11,006 nt of DNA from Actinomycetota bacterium (GCA_013812265.1 JACCTQ010000036.1:1-11006); one strand, 5' to 3'. Counted from the first letter of the stretch, positions 1-5,949 are shown. The notes: generated by a model not told the origin, from the sequence alone. Numbers and translations: made by a program.

Positions 1-17
1 GCGTCCTCAGTCGCTTA

Positions 18-33
18 CATGTGCCAGCACATG
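18..33. repeat. Short hyphenated palindrome after frr
   Basis: Seven-base arms CATGTGC and GCACATG flank a two-base centre. As RNA this would fold as a 6-bp stem with a 4-base loop. It lies about 75 bases beyond the frr stop codon on the transcribed strand. No U-tract follows, so it is not a convincing intrinsic terminator. It could be an operator or a chance palindrome. The rest of 1-105 shows no recognisable gene. In related genomes uppS or cdsA often follows frr, but neither is visible here. Confidence 0.3.
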
Positions 34-105
34 CGCGCTCCCTGCGTCCTTCCCCGGCTTGCTTTTCGCGTGCCAGGATCATCAAGCGACTTCCGGGACG
101 GAGCA

Positions 106-663
106 CTACACCTCGAGGATCTCGGCCTCTTTGTGCTTCAGGACCTCGTCAATCGTCTTCGTGTGCTCGTCCGTGAGCTTCTGAACACGCTCCTCCGCTC
201 TGCGCTCCTCGTCGCCGCCGACTTCACCGTCGTTCGCGAGCTCCTTGAGGTGGTGAATCACGTCCCGCCGCACGTTTCGTATCGCGATGCGGCCTTCCTC
301 GGCCATGTGTCGGATCACCTTCACGAGCTCTTTGCGGCGCTCTTCGGTGAGCGCAGGGATGGGCAGTCGAATCAACTTGCCGTCATTGGAGGGCGTCAGG
401 CCCAGATCCGACTCCTGAATCGCACGCTCGATCGCCCGCAGCGAGCCCGGGTCGAACGGCTGCACGGTGAGTAGGCGTGACTCCGGCACGTTGATGGTCG
501 CCAGCTGCTTGAGCGGCGTCCGCTGGCCGTAGTAGTCGATCTCGATGCGGTCGAGCAAGGCGGTCGATGCCCGCCCCGTGCGGACCGTGTTGAACTCGTT
601 TCGGACCGCCTCGATCGACCGGTCCATGCGCCGGTTCGCGTCCTGCAGCAGGTCCTCGATCAC
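106..663 (-). CDS. frr: Ribosome recycling factor (RRF)
   Basis: Cytoplasmic factor that, with EF-G, splits the post-termination ribosome from mRNA and tRNA. The 185-residue product has the usual full length of the family. It shows the family hallmarks: the N-terminal helix carrying NTVRTGRAS (residues 25-33), the DYYG turn near 43, the PFDPGSLRAIERAI segment and the domain II motif LTPSNDGKLIRLPIPALTEERR. The long charged C-terminal helix contains RRDVIHHLKEL. The start is GTG at 663, whose GTGA overlaps the pyrH stop by 4 bases. No strong Shine-Dalgarno sequence is visible, so translation is probably coupled to pyrH. It is the last gene of the rpsB-tsf-pyrH-frr operon seen here. Identification is secure. 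Confidence 0.97.
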   Translation of the reverse strand: MIEDLLQDANRRMDRSIEAVRNEFNTVRTGRASTALLDRIEIDYYGQRTPLKQLATINVPESRLLTVQPFDPGSLRAIERAIQESDLGLTPSNDGKLIRLPIPALTEERRKELVKVIRHMAEEGRIAIRNVRRDVIHHLKELANDGEVGGDEERRAEERVQKLTDEHTKTIDEVLKHKEAEILEV

Positions 664-1427
664 CGCGTGGCACCCGGGGTCGAGATGATCGTGCCGACGC
701 GTTCGCCCAGTACCACCCGGCGGATGCTCCGGTCGGCGAGCTCGAAGACGTAGATGGGAAGACCGTTGTCGCGTGAGAGCGAGAGCGCTTCCGTGTCCAT
801 GACGCGGAGTCCGCGCTCGATCGCTTCGCGGTGCGTCAGGGTTGGCAGCAGGCGAGCGTCAGGATCGCTACGCGGGTCGCCGGAATAGACGCCATCGACG
901 GCGTTCTTCGCCATCAGGATCGCCTCGGCTCCGATCTCGAGCGCCCGCAGTGCCGCAGCGGTATCCGTGGTCAGGAACGGGTTGCCGGTTCCTCCTGCGA
1001 AGATGACGATGCGTCGCTTCTCCAGATGCCGGATCGCACGCCGGCGGATGTAGGGCTCGGCCACTTCCGACACAGCCAGCGCCGACAGGACTCGCGTCTG
1101 GGCGCCGCGGCGCTCGAGCGCGTCCTGAACCACCAGCGAGTTGAGCACCGTTGCGAGCATGCCAGCGTAGTCGGCAGTGGCACGGTCCATCCCTTCAGCA
1201 GCTGCAGCCATGCCGCGATAGATGTTGCCGGCTCCGACAACGACAGCGAGCTCGAGGCCCAGCCCGTGGATCTCGACGAGCTCGTCGGCGAGCGCATCGA
1301 TGGTTCGAGGGTCGAGGCCGTAGTCGCGGTCACCCATGAGCGCCTCGCCGGAGAGCTTCAGGAGTACCCGCCCAAAGACGGGAACCTGGTGGTCGTCGAC
1401 GGGCGCTTCCTGGGCTTGAAGCGTCAT
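660..1427 (-). CDS. pyrH: UMP kinase (uridylate kinase)
   Basis: Phosphorylates UMP to UDP with ATP in pyrimidine nucleotide synthesis; bacterial enzymes are hexamers of the amino-acid-kinase fold. The 255-residue product shows KLSGEAL (24-30), GAGNIYRG (65-72), DYAGMLAT (86-93), GGTGNPFLTTDTAAALRA (145-162) and VDGVYSGDP (177-185), all in the family order. An N-terminal tail of about 15 residues precedes the first strand. I chose the ATG at 1427 because its ATGA overlaps the tsf stop by 4 bases and it leaves a normal-length protein. The frame stays open for 30 codons further upstream, but only inside tsf. The first glycine-rich loop has GAGN where GGGN is commoner, a mild change. The gene is probably translated by coupling to tsf. 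Confidence 0.96.
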   Translation of the reverse strand: MTLQAQEAPVDDHQVPVFGRVLLKLSGEALMGDRDYGLDPRTIDALADELVEIHGLGLELAVVVGAGNIYRGMAAAAEGMDRATADYAGMLATVLNSLVVQDALERRGAQTRVLSALAVSEVAEPYIRRRAIRHLEKRRIVIFAGGTGNPFLTTDTAAALRALEIGAEAILMAKNAVDGVYSGDPRSDPDARLLPTLTHREAIERGLRVMDTEALSLSRDNGLPIYVFELADRSIRRVVLGERVGTIISTPGATR

Positions 1428-2215
1428 TCGCCCACGTCGTAGCGAACGAAGTCGACGATCTCGACGCCGTCCTCGCGGAGCACCTGTCCTACGCTCTTGC
1501 CCGGTTCGTACACCCACGGCTGGTTGTCGAGCACGGACTCCGCGAAGAACCGCTTCCCGAGCATTCCCTCGACGATCTTCTCCCGGACGGTCTCCGGCTT
1601 CGACTGCACATCCGGCTGCTTCTCGTAGATCGCGCGCTCGGCCGAGACCTCGTCTTCCGGCACGTCCTCTCGGCTCAGATACCGTGGCCTCGCCGCCGCG
1701 ATGTGCACCGCCACGCGCCGCACCGCCTCCTCGGGGCCGGTTCCCTTTACGAGCACGCCGATCTTGTTCAAAGGCGCGTGCGTGTAACCCGCTATCACCT
1801 TGCCGTCCCGCTCCATCCGAGTCGCTCCGCGAACGAGGATGTTCTCCCCGAGCCTGGCGATGAGCGCGACGCGGTCGTCCTCGAGGGGCTCGACCGCCTG
1901 CGGCCCGCCGCCGTCAACCACGTCGAGCACACGCCTGGCAAAGGTCAGGAACTCGTCGTTGTTCGAGACGGGCTCGGTCTCGCAGCCGACGGCCACCATC
2001 GTCGCGTGGTCGTCCGCGATGCGATAGCCGACCTTGCCCTCCGTGGTTTCCCGGCCGGCCCTCTTACCCGCCTGCGCCACACCGCGCTCGCGCAGCAACT
2101 GTATGGCGGCATCCACGTCACCGCTCGTCTCTTCGAGCGCGCGCTTGCACTCCATCATTCCCGCACCGGTGCGGTCGCGCAGCTCCTTCACCTGGCTGGC
2201 GGCGATCGTTGTCAT
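1424..2215 (-). CDS. tsf: Elongation factor Ts
   Basis: Guanine-nucleotide exchange factor that recycles EF-Tu from its GDP to its GTP form. The product has 263 residues, within the bacterial range. The N-terminal UBA-like domain carries the EF-Ts signature LRDRTGAGMMECKRAL (12-27). It is followed by the core with ETEPVSNNDEFL (79-90, equivalent to the usual ETDFVARNEEF), the dimerisation-type segment HIAAARPRYL (171-180), VREKIVEGMLGKRF (210-223) and a C-terminal GKSVGQVL (239-246). The ATG at 2215 overlaps the rpsB stop as ATGA. A GGAGG lies 10 bases upstream inside the rpsB tail repeat. It sits in the classic rpsB-tsf pair. Confidence 0.97.
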   Translation of the reverse strand: MTTIAASQVKELRDRTGAGMMECKRALEETSGDVDAAIQLLRERGVAQAGKRAGRETTEGKVGYRIADDHATMVAVGCETEPVSNNDEFLTFARRVLDVVDGGGPQAVEPLEDDRVALIARLGENILVRGATRMERDGKVIAGYTHAPLNKIGVLVKGTGPEEAVRRVAVHIAAARPRYLSREDVPEDEVSAERAIYEKQPDVQSKPETVREKIVEGMLGKRFFAESVLDNQPWVYEPGKSVGQVLREDGVEIVDFVRYDVGE

Positions 2216-3123
2216 TCCGCTCGTGCCTCCACGGCCTCCACGGCCTCCACGGCCTCCGCGGCAGGGTCCTCGGTGGGCGTGGAATCCTCCACCTCGGCGG
2301 TCTTCGCCGCGCTCTCCTTCGGGCCGAGCTGCTCGTACGAGGCAACGGGGACGTCTGGCACATCCGGCGCGTCCTCAGTGGTCTCCGTGGAGGCCGGCTG
2401 GCCGTTTTCCTGCGTAGCCGCCGCAAAGTCGGCGGCAGTCGCCTGCGCCCGGCCTGCCTCGATCCCGTCCGCCATCACGCGGATGACCAGGCTACAGGCC
2501 CGAATCGCGTCGTCGTTCCCAGGAATGACGTAGTCGGCTTCGTCCGGATCGCAGTTCGTATCCACGAGTGCGACAACGGTCAGGCCGAGGCGTCGCGCCT
2601 CGCGCACCGCCAGCTGCTCCTTCCGCAGATCGACGATGAAGACGGCGTCCGGTTGTTTTCGCATCTCGGCCACACCGCCGAGATTGAGCTCCAGCTTCTC
2701 GAGCTCGCTGAGCATGGAGATTCGCTCCTTCGGTGGCAGGAGGTCGAGCTGCCCGTCGTCACGCAGGCGACGCAGATCATGCAGCCGGTCGATTCGATCC
2801 GAGATGGTGCGCCAGTTCGTAAGCAGGCCGCCGAGCCAGCGCTGGTTGACATACGGCATGCCGACGCGAGCCGCCTGTTCGGCGATCGCATCCTGGCTCT
2901 GCTTCTTCGTTCCCACGAAGAGCATGGAGCCGCCCCGGCTCGAAAGATTGCGAGCGAAGCTGTGCGCCGCCTCGACCAGCTCGAGCGTCTGCTGGAGATC
3001 GATGATGTAGATCCCGCCGCGCTCCGCGAAGATGAAACGCTTCATCTTCGGGTTCCAGCGGCGGGTTTGATGGCCGAAGTGCACGCCGGCCTCGAGCAGC
3101 TCGCGCATAGAGACAACGGACAT
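2212..3123 (-). CDS. rpsB: 30S ribosomal protein S2
   Basis: Component of the small ribosomal subunit head/platform region, needed for S1 or mRNA docking in many bacteria. The 303-residue product has the canonical start MRELLEAGVHFGHQTRRWNP (6-25). It also shows RFIFAERGGIYIIDL, FVGTKKQ (69-75), NQRWLGGLLTN (93-103) and a C-terminal core ending near DTNCDPDEADYVIPGNDDA (188-206). From about residue 225 it carries a low-complexity tail rich in Ala, Glu, Asp, Pro and Thr, ending in an Ala-Val-Glu repeat. That tail lengthens it beyond the roughly 240-250 residues of E. coli S2; acidic tails are common in actinobacterial S2. The ATG at 3123 is preceded by a good ribosome binding site. The frame extends 27 codons further upstream, but without family similarity. 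It heads the ribosomal operon. Confidence 0.97.
   Translation of the reverse strand: MSVVSMRELLEAGVHFGHQTRRWNPKMKRFIFAERGGIYIIDLQQTLELVEAAHSFARNLSSRGGSMLFVGTKKQSQDAIAEQAARVGMPYVNQRWLGGLLTNWRTISDRIDRLHDLRRLRDDGQLDLLPPKERISMLSELEKLELNLGGVAEMRKQPDAVFIVDLRKEQLAVREARRLGLTVVALVDTNCDPDEADYVIPGNDDAIRACSLVIRVMADGIEAGRAQATAADFAAATQENGQPASTETTEDAPDVPDVPVASYEQLGPKESAAKTAEVEDSTPTEDPAAEAVEAVEAVEARAE
2225..2260 (-). repeat. 9-bp tandem repeat encoding (EAV)n at the end of rpsB
   Basis: Four tandem copies of a 9-base unit, GCCTCCACG on the plus strand; three are exact and the last is GCCTCCGCG. On the coding strand each copy reads through GAG-GCC-GTG and encodes Glu-Ala-Val in the S2 tail (residues about 289-300). 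Each copy also carries GGAGG, a Shine-Dalgarno core, upstream of the tsf ATG at 2215. The nearest copy is 10 bases from that ATG. Confidence 0.85.
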
Positions 3124-3128
3124 TGGTG

Positions 3129-3135
3129 CCCCTTT
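3129..3135 (-). promoter_or_regulatory. Ribosome binding site of rpsB
   Basis: The coding strand reads AAAGGGG, five bases before the ATG at 3123. This supports that ATG over the in-frame extension upstream, which lacks S2 similarity. Confidence 0.75.
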
Positions 3136-3169
3136 CTGGTTGGACGGTGTTGCCGGCCGGCGGATCCGA

Positions 3170-3201
3170 GTGGAACCGGCGTCCGTTAGAGCCGGCACCA
3201 C
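3170..3201 (-). promoter_or_regulatory. Hairpin in the rpsB leader
   Basis: The 120-base gap between the pseudouridine synthase and rpsB (3124-3243) holds an 11-position stem. Arms at 3170-3180 and 3191-3201 pair as RNA with one U-U mismatch and one G-U pair around a 10-base loop. It sits roughly 47-78 bases upstream of the rpsB ATG. No run of U follows, so a simple intrinsic terminator is unlikely. An autoregulatory leader for S2 is a reasonable but unproven idea. I see no convincing -35/-10 promoter in the gap. Confidence 0.45.
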
Positions 3202-3243
3202 CACCCGGAATACCCGCCGGGGAGTAGGAACCTGAACATGGTA

Positions 3244-4152
3244 TCAGGATGAAGACTCGTTCTCGCGCGCCCGCTGCAACGCCGCCGCGAGGTCGCTCGG
3301 AAGCGCCGACGACACGTCGACCGGCCGGCCGGTGAACGGGTGCGCGAAGGTCAGCCGGGCGGCGTGCAGGAACTGCCGGCGCAAGCCGAGGTCGCCGGCC
3401 ACGCCGTAGACGGGATCGCCCGCGACCGGCAGCTCGATGGCTCTGAGATGGACGCGAATCTGGTGCGTCCGGCCCGTCTCCAGCCGTACTGTGAGAAGCG
3501 CGTGCCGAGCCAGCAGCTCTGCGACCTCGAAGTGCGTTACGGCCGACCGCGGCGTCGCAGTGTCGAGCGATTGTCGCGTCGGATCGGCACGATCGCGGCC
3601 GATTGGCGCCTCGATCTTCCCGCGGTGGGAGCGCGGCCGGCCGCGAACGAGAGCCTGGTACGCGCGCTCGATCTCTCGGTGACGAACGAGTCGTTGCAGC
3701 CGCCGGTGCGCCTCCTCGGATCGGGCGACGACGAGCAGTCCCGATGTGTCGCGGTCGATGCGGTGGACGATCCCGGGCCGATGGGGCGCCTGCCCCCCTG
3801 CCACGGCGTGGCCGAGCAGTCCATGCACAAGCGTCCCGCTCGAATGCCCCGGCGCGGGATGAACCACCACACCGGCTGGCTTGTCCACCACGAGGAGGTG
3901 CTCGTCCTCGTAGGCAACCCGAAGCTCCATCCGCTCGGGCGTCAGCCCACTCGTGGGCGGAGCGAGCGGCTCGAACTCCACCACCTCCCCACCGCTGAGT
4001 CGGAAGCTCTTCGAGCGGGCCAGGCCGTCGACCCACACACCGCCCGAGTCGAGAAGGCGCTCGGACGCGGCGCGCGACCCCACGGCGGCGCTATCGGCCA
4101 GGAATCGGTCGAGTCTCGACCCGGCTGCCTGTTCGGGAACCTGGAGTCTCAG
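3244..4152 (-). CDS. RluA/RluD-family 23S rRNA pseudouridine synthase
   Basis: Isomerises specific uridines to pseudouridine in large-subunit rRNA; the target cannot be read from sequence. An N-terminal S4 RNA-binding domain starts GSRLDRFLADS (about residues 11-21). The catalytic domain carries VVDKPAGVVVHP (88-99), HRIDRDTSGLLV (130-141, catalytic Asp 133) and LETGRTHQIRVHLRAI (224-239). The first ATG/GTG in frame is a GTG at 4083, which would cut off the start of the S4 domain. Reading upstream, family-like sequence continues to a CTG at 4152. That CTG overlaps the lspA stop as CTGA, the same 4-base overlap used elsewhere here. I therefore extend the gene to 4152, giving 302 residues. It follows lspA, as in Actinobacteria and many other bacteria. 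The family call is firm; the start is inferred. Confidence 0.93.
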   Translation of the reverse strand: MRLQVPEQAAGSRLDRFLADSAAVGSRAASERLLDSGGVWVDGLARSKSFRLSGGEVVEFEPLAPPTSGLTPERMELRVAYEDEHLLVVDKPAGVVVHPAPGHSSGTLVHGLLGHAVAGGQAPHRPGIVHRIDRDTSGLLVVARSEEAHRRLQRLVRHREIERAYQALVRGRPRSHRGKIEAPIGRDRADPTRQSLDTATPRSAVTHFEVAELLARHALLTVRLETGRTHQIRVHLRAIELPVAGDPVYGVAGDLGLRRQFLHAARLTFAHPFTGRPVDVSSALPSDLAAALQRARENESSS

Positions 4153-4637
4153 GAACGGATTGCCGTCACCGCAGGACCCCGCTGTCGGGTGACTGGCCGG
4201 TCGGCCGCCACCAAGCCGACGAGGAGGATCGCTACGCCAAGCACGATGAAGGTGTCGGCAAGATTGAAAGCCGGCCAGAACCAGAGGTCCAGGAAGTCGG
4301 TGACGTGCCCGAGCCGGACACGATCGAGGAGGTTGGACCCGCTGCCGCCGATGACAAGACCGAGAGCCGTCGGCAGGATGGGGTGGCGCGCACCGGAGCG
4401 GGAGAAGAACAGCAGCATCCAGGCCACCGCGAGCGCCGTCAGCGCGGTCACTATCGCGGTCGAGTTGGAGAAGAGGCCAAACGCAATGCCGGTGTTCTGG
4501 ACGTGATGGAGGGTCAGAGGCCCGGTGACGTCGACCTGATCGCCGAGCGCCAGCCGGCTGACAACGATGTGCTTCGTCACCTGGTCAGCCGCGAGCGCGG
4601 CGACGGCAACCGCCGCGAGGGCTACCCACTGAACCAA
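4149..4637 (-). CDS. lspA: Lipoprotein signal peptidase (signal peptidase II)
   Basis: Integral-membrane aspartyl protease that removes signal peptides from diacylglyceryl-modified prolipoproteins. With the chosen start it has 162 residues, normal for the family. It has four hydrophobic segments at about 3-18, 60-78, 86-100 and 126-145. Conserved motifs are ADQVTKH (17-23), NTGIAFG (48-54), GGSGSNLLDRV (97-107, catalytic Asp 105) and FNLADTFI (124-131, catalytic Asp 128). The frame is open far upstream into dksA, but similarity begins only at the first membrane helix. A TTG at 4637 with GGAG five bases before it is the best start. The last four bases overlap the pseudouridine synthase. The gene call is secure, the start moderately so. 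Confidence 0.94.
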   Translation of the reverse strand: MVQWVALAAVAVAALAADQVTKHIVVSRLALGDQVDVTGPLTLHHVQNTGIAFGLFSNSTAIVTALTALAVAWMLLFFSRSGARHPILPTALGLVIGGSGSNLLDRVRLGHVTDFLDLWFWPAFNLADTFIVLGVAILLVGLVAADRPVTRQRGPAVTAIRS

Positions 4638-4642
4638 GCCGG

Positions 4643-4646
4643 CTCC
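4643..4646 (-). promoter_or_regulatory. Ribosome binding site deciding the TTG start of lspA
   Basis: The coding strand has GGAG five bases before the TTG at 4637. A small 5-bp hairpin (4651-4655 with 4661-4665, loop of five) lies immediately upstream. In-frame upstream alternatives lack family similarity. Confidence 0.5.
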
Positions 4647-4665
4647 GAGACGCCGTTTGGCGGCG

Positions 4666-4743
4666 GAGACAGGTGTCAGACCGTCGGTGGTCGAGCCGAC
4701 TCGAACGTCTGGGCCTCGTGACCCCAGGCCCGGAACCTGTCTC
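4666..4743 (-). promoter_or_regulatory. Potential structured RNA between dksA and lspA
   Basis: The 118-base gap upstream of lspA contains a perfect 9-bp inverted repeat, GAGACAGGT with ACCTGTCTC (4666-4674 and 4735-4743). It encloses two smaller stems. One is GGGCCT/AGGCCC around nine bases; the other is TCGAG/CTCGA around a four-base loop. Together they could fold as a three-way junction on the lspA leader. It matches no riboswitch class that I recognise. A 9-bp match at this spacing can occur by chance in GC-rich DNA, so the call rests on the combination and the intergenic position. Confidence 0.35.
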
Positions 4744-4755
4744 AAAACGTACCGG

Positions 4756-5121
4756 TCAACGGCCCTCTTCCCGCCGTCTGCAGTCGATGCACTGCGTTGC
4801 GGAGGGAATCGCTTCCAGACGCTCGGGTGCGATGGGCTTACCACAGGTCTGACACGTGCCGTAGGTGCCCTCCTCCATGCGCGCGAGCGCGGCGTCGATC
4901 GCTCCCAACACATGCTCGGAGTTCTCCTCCAGCGTGTAGTCGAGCTCTCGGTCGAACGTGTCGGTAGCGGTGTCGGCGAGGTGGTTGTCCTGCGTGGTCT
5001 CGTCCCGCTCGGCCGAGGTCGAGCCGGGGTTCTCCTCGTGCAGATACTTGATCGCCTCGACGACCCGTGTTCGCTCCTCGAGCAGGGCCTGGCGAAAGCG
5101 CTCCGTATCGATGGTGGCCAT
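4756..5121 (-). CDS. TraR/DksA-type C4 zinc-finger protein
   Basis: Small cytoplasmic protein of the DksA/TraR superfamily; relatives bind the RNA polymerase secondary channel and alter initiation, often with ppGpp. The product has 121 residues. An N-terminal helical hairpin spans about 5-85, with an acid-rich middle, DNHLADTATDTFDREL (45-60), typical of actinobacterial members. A C4 zinc finger follows, formed by Cys90, Cys93, Cys111 and Cys114 (CQTCGKPI...CIDC). The ATG at 5121 lies five bases after the DUF167 stop. An AAGGA occurs about 12 bases upstream, rather far for a Shine-Dalgarno sequence. The position just before lspA matches the actinobacterial order. Whether it acts like E. coli DksA on transcription is not established by the sequence. 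Confidence 0.93.
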   Translation of the reverse strand: MATIDTERFRQALLEERTRVVEAIKYLHEENPGSTSAERDETTQDNHLADTATDTFDRELDYTLEENSEHVLGAIDAALARMEEGTYGTCQTCGKPIAPERLEAIPSATQCIDCRRREEGR

Positions 5122-5126
5122 CTTGG

Positions 5127-5414
5127 TTACAGTTCCTTTCTGTCTGCGGCGGCGAGGCGGCGCTCGATCTCATGCGCATCGAGGCCCTCGAGTTCGACGA
5201 TCTTGTCACGCGAGCCGTGCCCTGAAACAAGTGTTATGCGCTCCCGCGAAAGGGAGAGCACCTTTGCAAGCAGCCTCACGACGCCGTCGTTCGCCCGTCC
5301 ACGCTCCGGGGCCTCTCTGATCCGGAGCTTCCAGGCGTCGCCGTAGCGGCCGACGACCCGGGCTACGCGCGAACCCGGTGCCACTCGAACTCGGATTCGC
5401 GCCGACTCAGTCAC
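5127..5414 (-). CDS. DUF167 (YggU) family protein
   Basis: Small conserved protein of unknown function. With the GTG start at 5414 it has 95 residues, typical of the family. It shows RVRVAPGSR (8-16), the REAPERGRANDGVVRLLA stretch (33-50) and LVSGHGSRDKIVEL (62-75). The same frame is open for 80 codons further upstream, but that extension runs antiparallel-frame through divIVA, lacks similarity, and would start inside it. The GTG is preceded by no clear Shine-Dalgarno sequence on the coding strand. YggU genes often sit beside yggT/yggS genes, as here. The gene is real, but its start is less certain and no function is assigned. Confidence 0.85.
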   Translation of the reverse strand: MTESARIRVRVAPGSRVARVVGRYGDAWKLRIREAPERGRANDGVVRLLAKVLSLSRERITLVSGHGSRDKIVELEGLDAHEIERRLAAADRKEL

Positions 5415-5423
5415 CTGAGCAGT

Positions 5424-5475
5424 ATAGGAGGACGATTGATCGAAAGAGCCGATCAATCCTCTATTGATAGAGGAT
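5424..5475 (-). promoter_or_regulatory. Overlapping alternative hairpins at the divIVA-DUF167 junction
   Basis: Two strong inverted repeats overlap. Hairpin A has 8-bp perfect arms at 5456-5463 and 5468-5475 with a 4-base loop, and spans the divIVA stop. Hairpin B has 9-bp perfect arms at 5434-5442 and 5450-5458 with a 7-base loop. They share 5456-5458, so they cannot both form fully. B can be lengthened by pairing 5424-5432 with 5457-5464 through one bulge, which excludes A completely. No U-run follows, so a classic intrinsic terminator is not indicated. An attenuator-like or RNA-processing element is possible. Confidence 0.5.
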
Positions 5476-5943
5476 CGAGCCCTGCTCGATCGCCTCGGGC
5501 TCACGCTCCAACCGCTGGGGAAGCGGGGCTTCGAGCTCCACGCCGTCCACCGTCCCGAGCGCTGACGCCAGCAGGGCTCGCACGCGCCTCGCCTCGGCGA
5601 CGAGACGCTCGTGCTCCGCCATCGCACCGCGAGTGATGGACCGAGCCTCGCCATGTGCTTCGGCGATGATCAGATCGGCCTCACGCCGCGCGTGCTCGCG
5701 GAGCTCCTGCGCGGCCCGCTCGGCAGACACGAGCGTAGTCCGTAGGAGCGTCTCGAGCTCCCGGTAACGGTGGAGATCGGCTTCGAGCTGCTCTACCCTG
5801 TCGGCGAGGTCGGCCCGCTCCCGCCAGACGTCTTCGAAACTCGAGGTGACATCGTCGAGCAATTCATCCACGGCGGAGCGCCTGTAGCCGAGGACTCCCC
5901 GGCCGAGGTGAACATGACGGATTTCCACGGGGGCAAGAGCCAT
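5461..5943 (-). CDS. divIVA: DivIVA/Wag31-like domain protein
   Basis: Coiled-coil scaffold predicted to bind negatively curved membrane at poles and septa and to position growth or division machinery. It has 160 residues. The N-terminal DivIVA module carries LGRGVLGYRRSAVDELLDDV (13-32), equivalent to the usual F-x-x-x-x-x-GY-x-x-x-x-VD-x-F motif. A long heptad-rich coiled coil rich in Glu, Arg, Ala and Leu follows to about 127, then a short acidic tail. It is shorter than many Wag31 proteins. The ATG at 5943 has AAAGGAG six bases upstream, overlapping the yggT stop. Its place after sepF and yggT matches Gram-positive division clusters. A related small DivIVA-domain protein with a role other than polar growth is possible. 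Confidence 0.9.
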   Translation of the reverse strand: MALAPVEIRHVHLGRGVLGYRRSAVDELLDDVTSSFEDVWRERADLADRVEQLEADLHRYRELETLLRTTLVSAERAAQELREHARREADLIIAEAHGEARSITRGAMAEHERLVAEARRVRALLASALGTVDGVELEAPLPQRLEREPEAIEQGSILYQ

Positions 5944-5949
5944 GAGCAG

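Noticed and set aside
1..105. Start of uppS or another gene downstream of frr, with a frame open from an ATG just after frr to the edge
   Set aside because: The roughly 27 codons visible do not resemble UppS or CdsA, and the region carries a palindrome more typical of a gap.
2209..3189. Long plus-strand reading frame antiparallel to rpsB (326 codons)
   Set aside because: It is a shadow of a secure ribosomal protein gene in GC-rich DNA and shows no domain similarity. The same holds for the other long plus-strand frames, for example 3340-4506 and 8788-9522.
3124..3243. Promoter for rpsB (TTCAGG and TATTCC 18 bases apart)
   Set aside because: Both hexamers are poor matches to the consensus; such pairs are common by chance.
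5415..5654. 80-codon N-terminal extension of the DUF167 gene into divIVA
   Set aside because: It lies inside the divIVA coding sequence in another frame and has no similarity; DUF167 homology starts just after the GTG at 5414.
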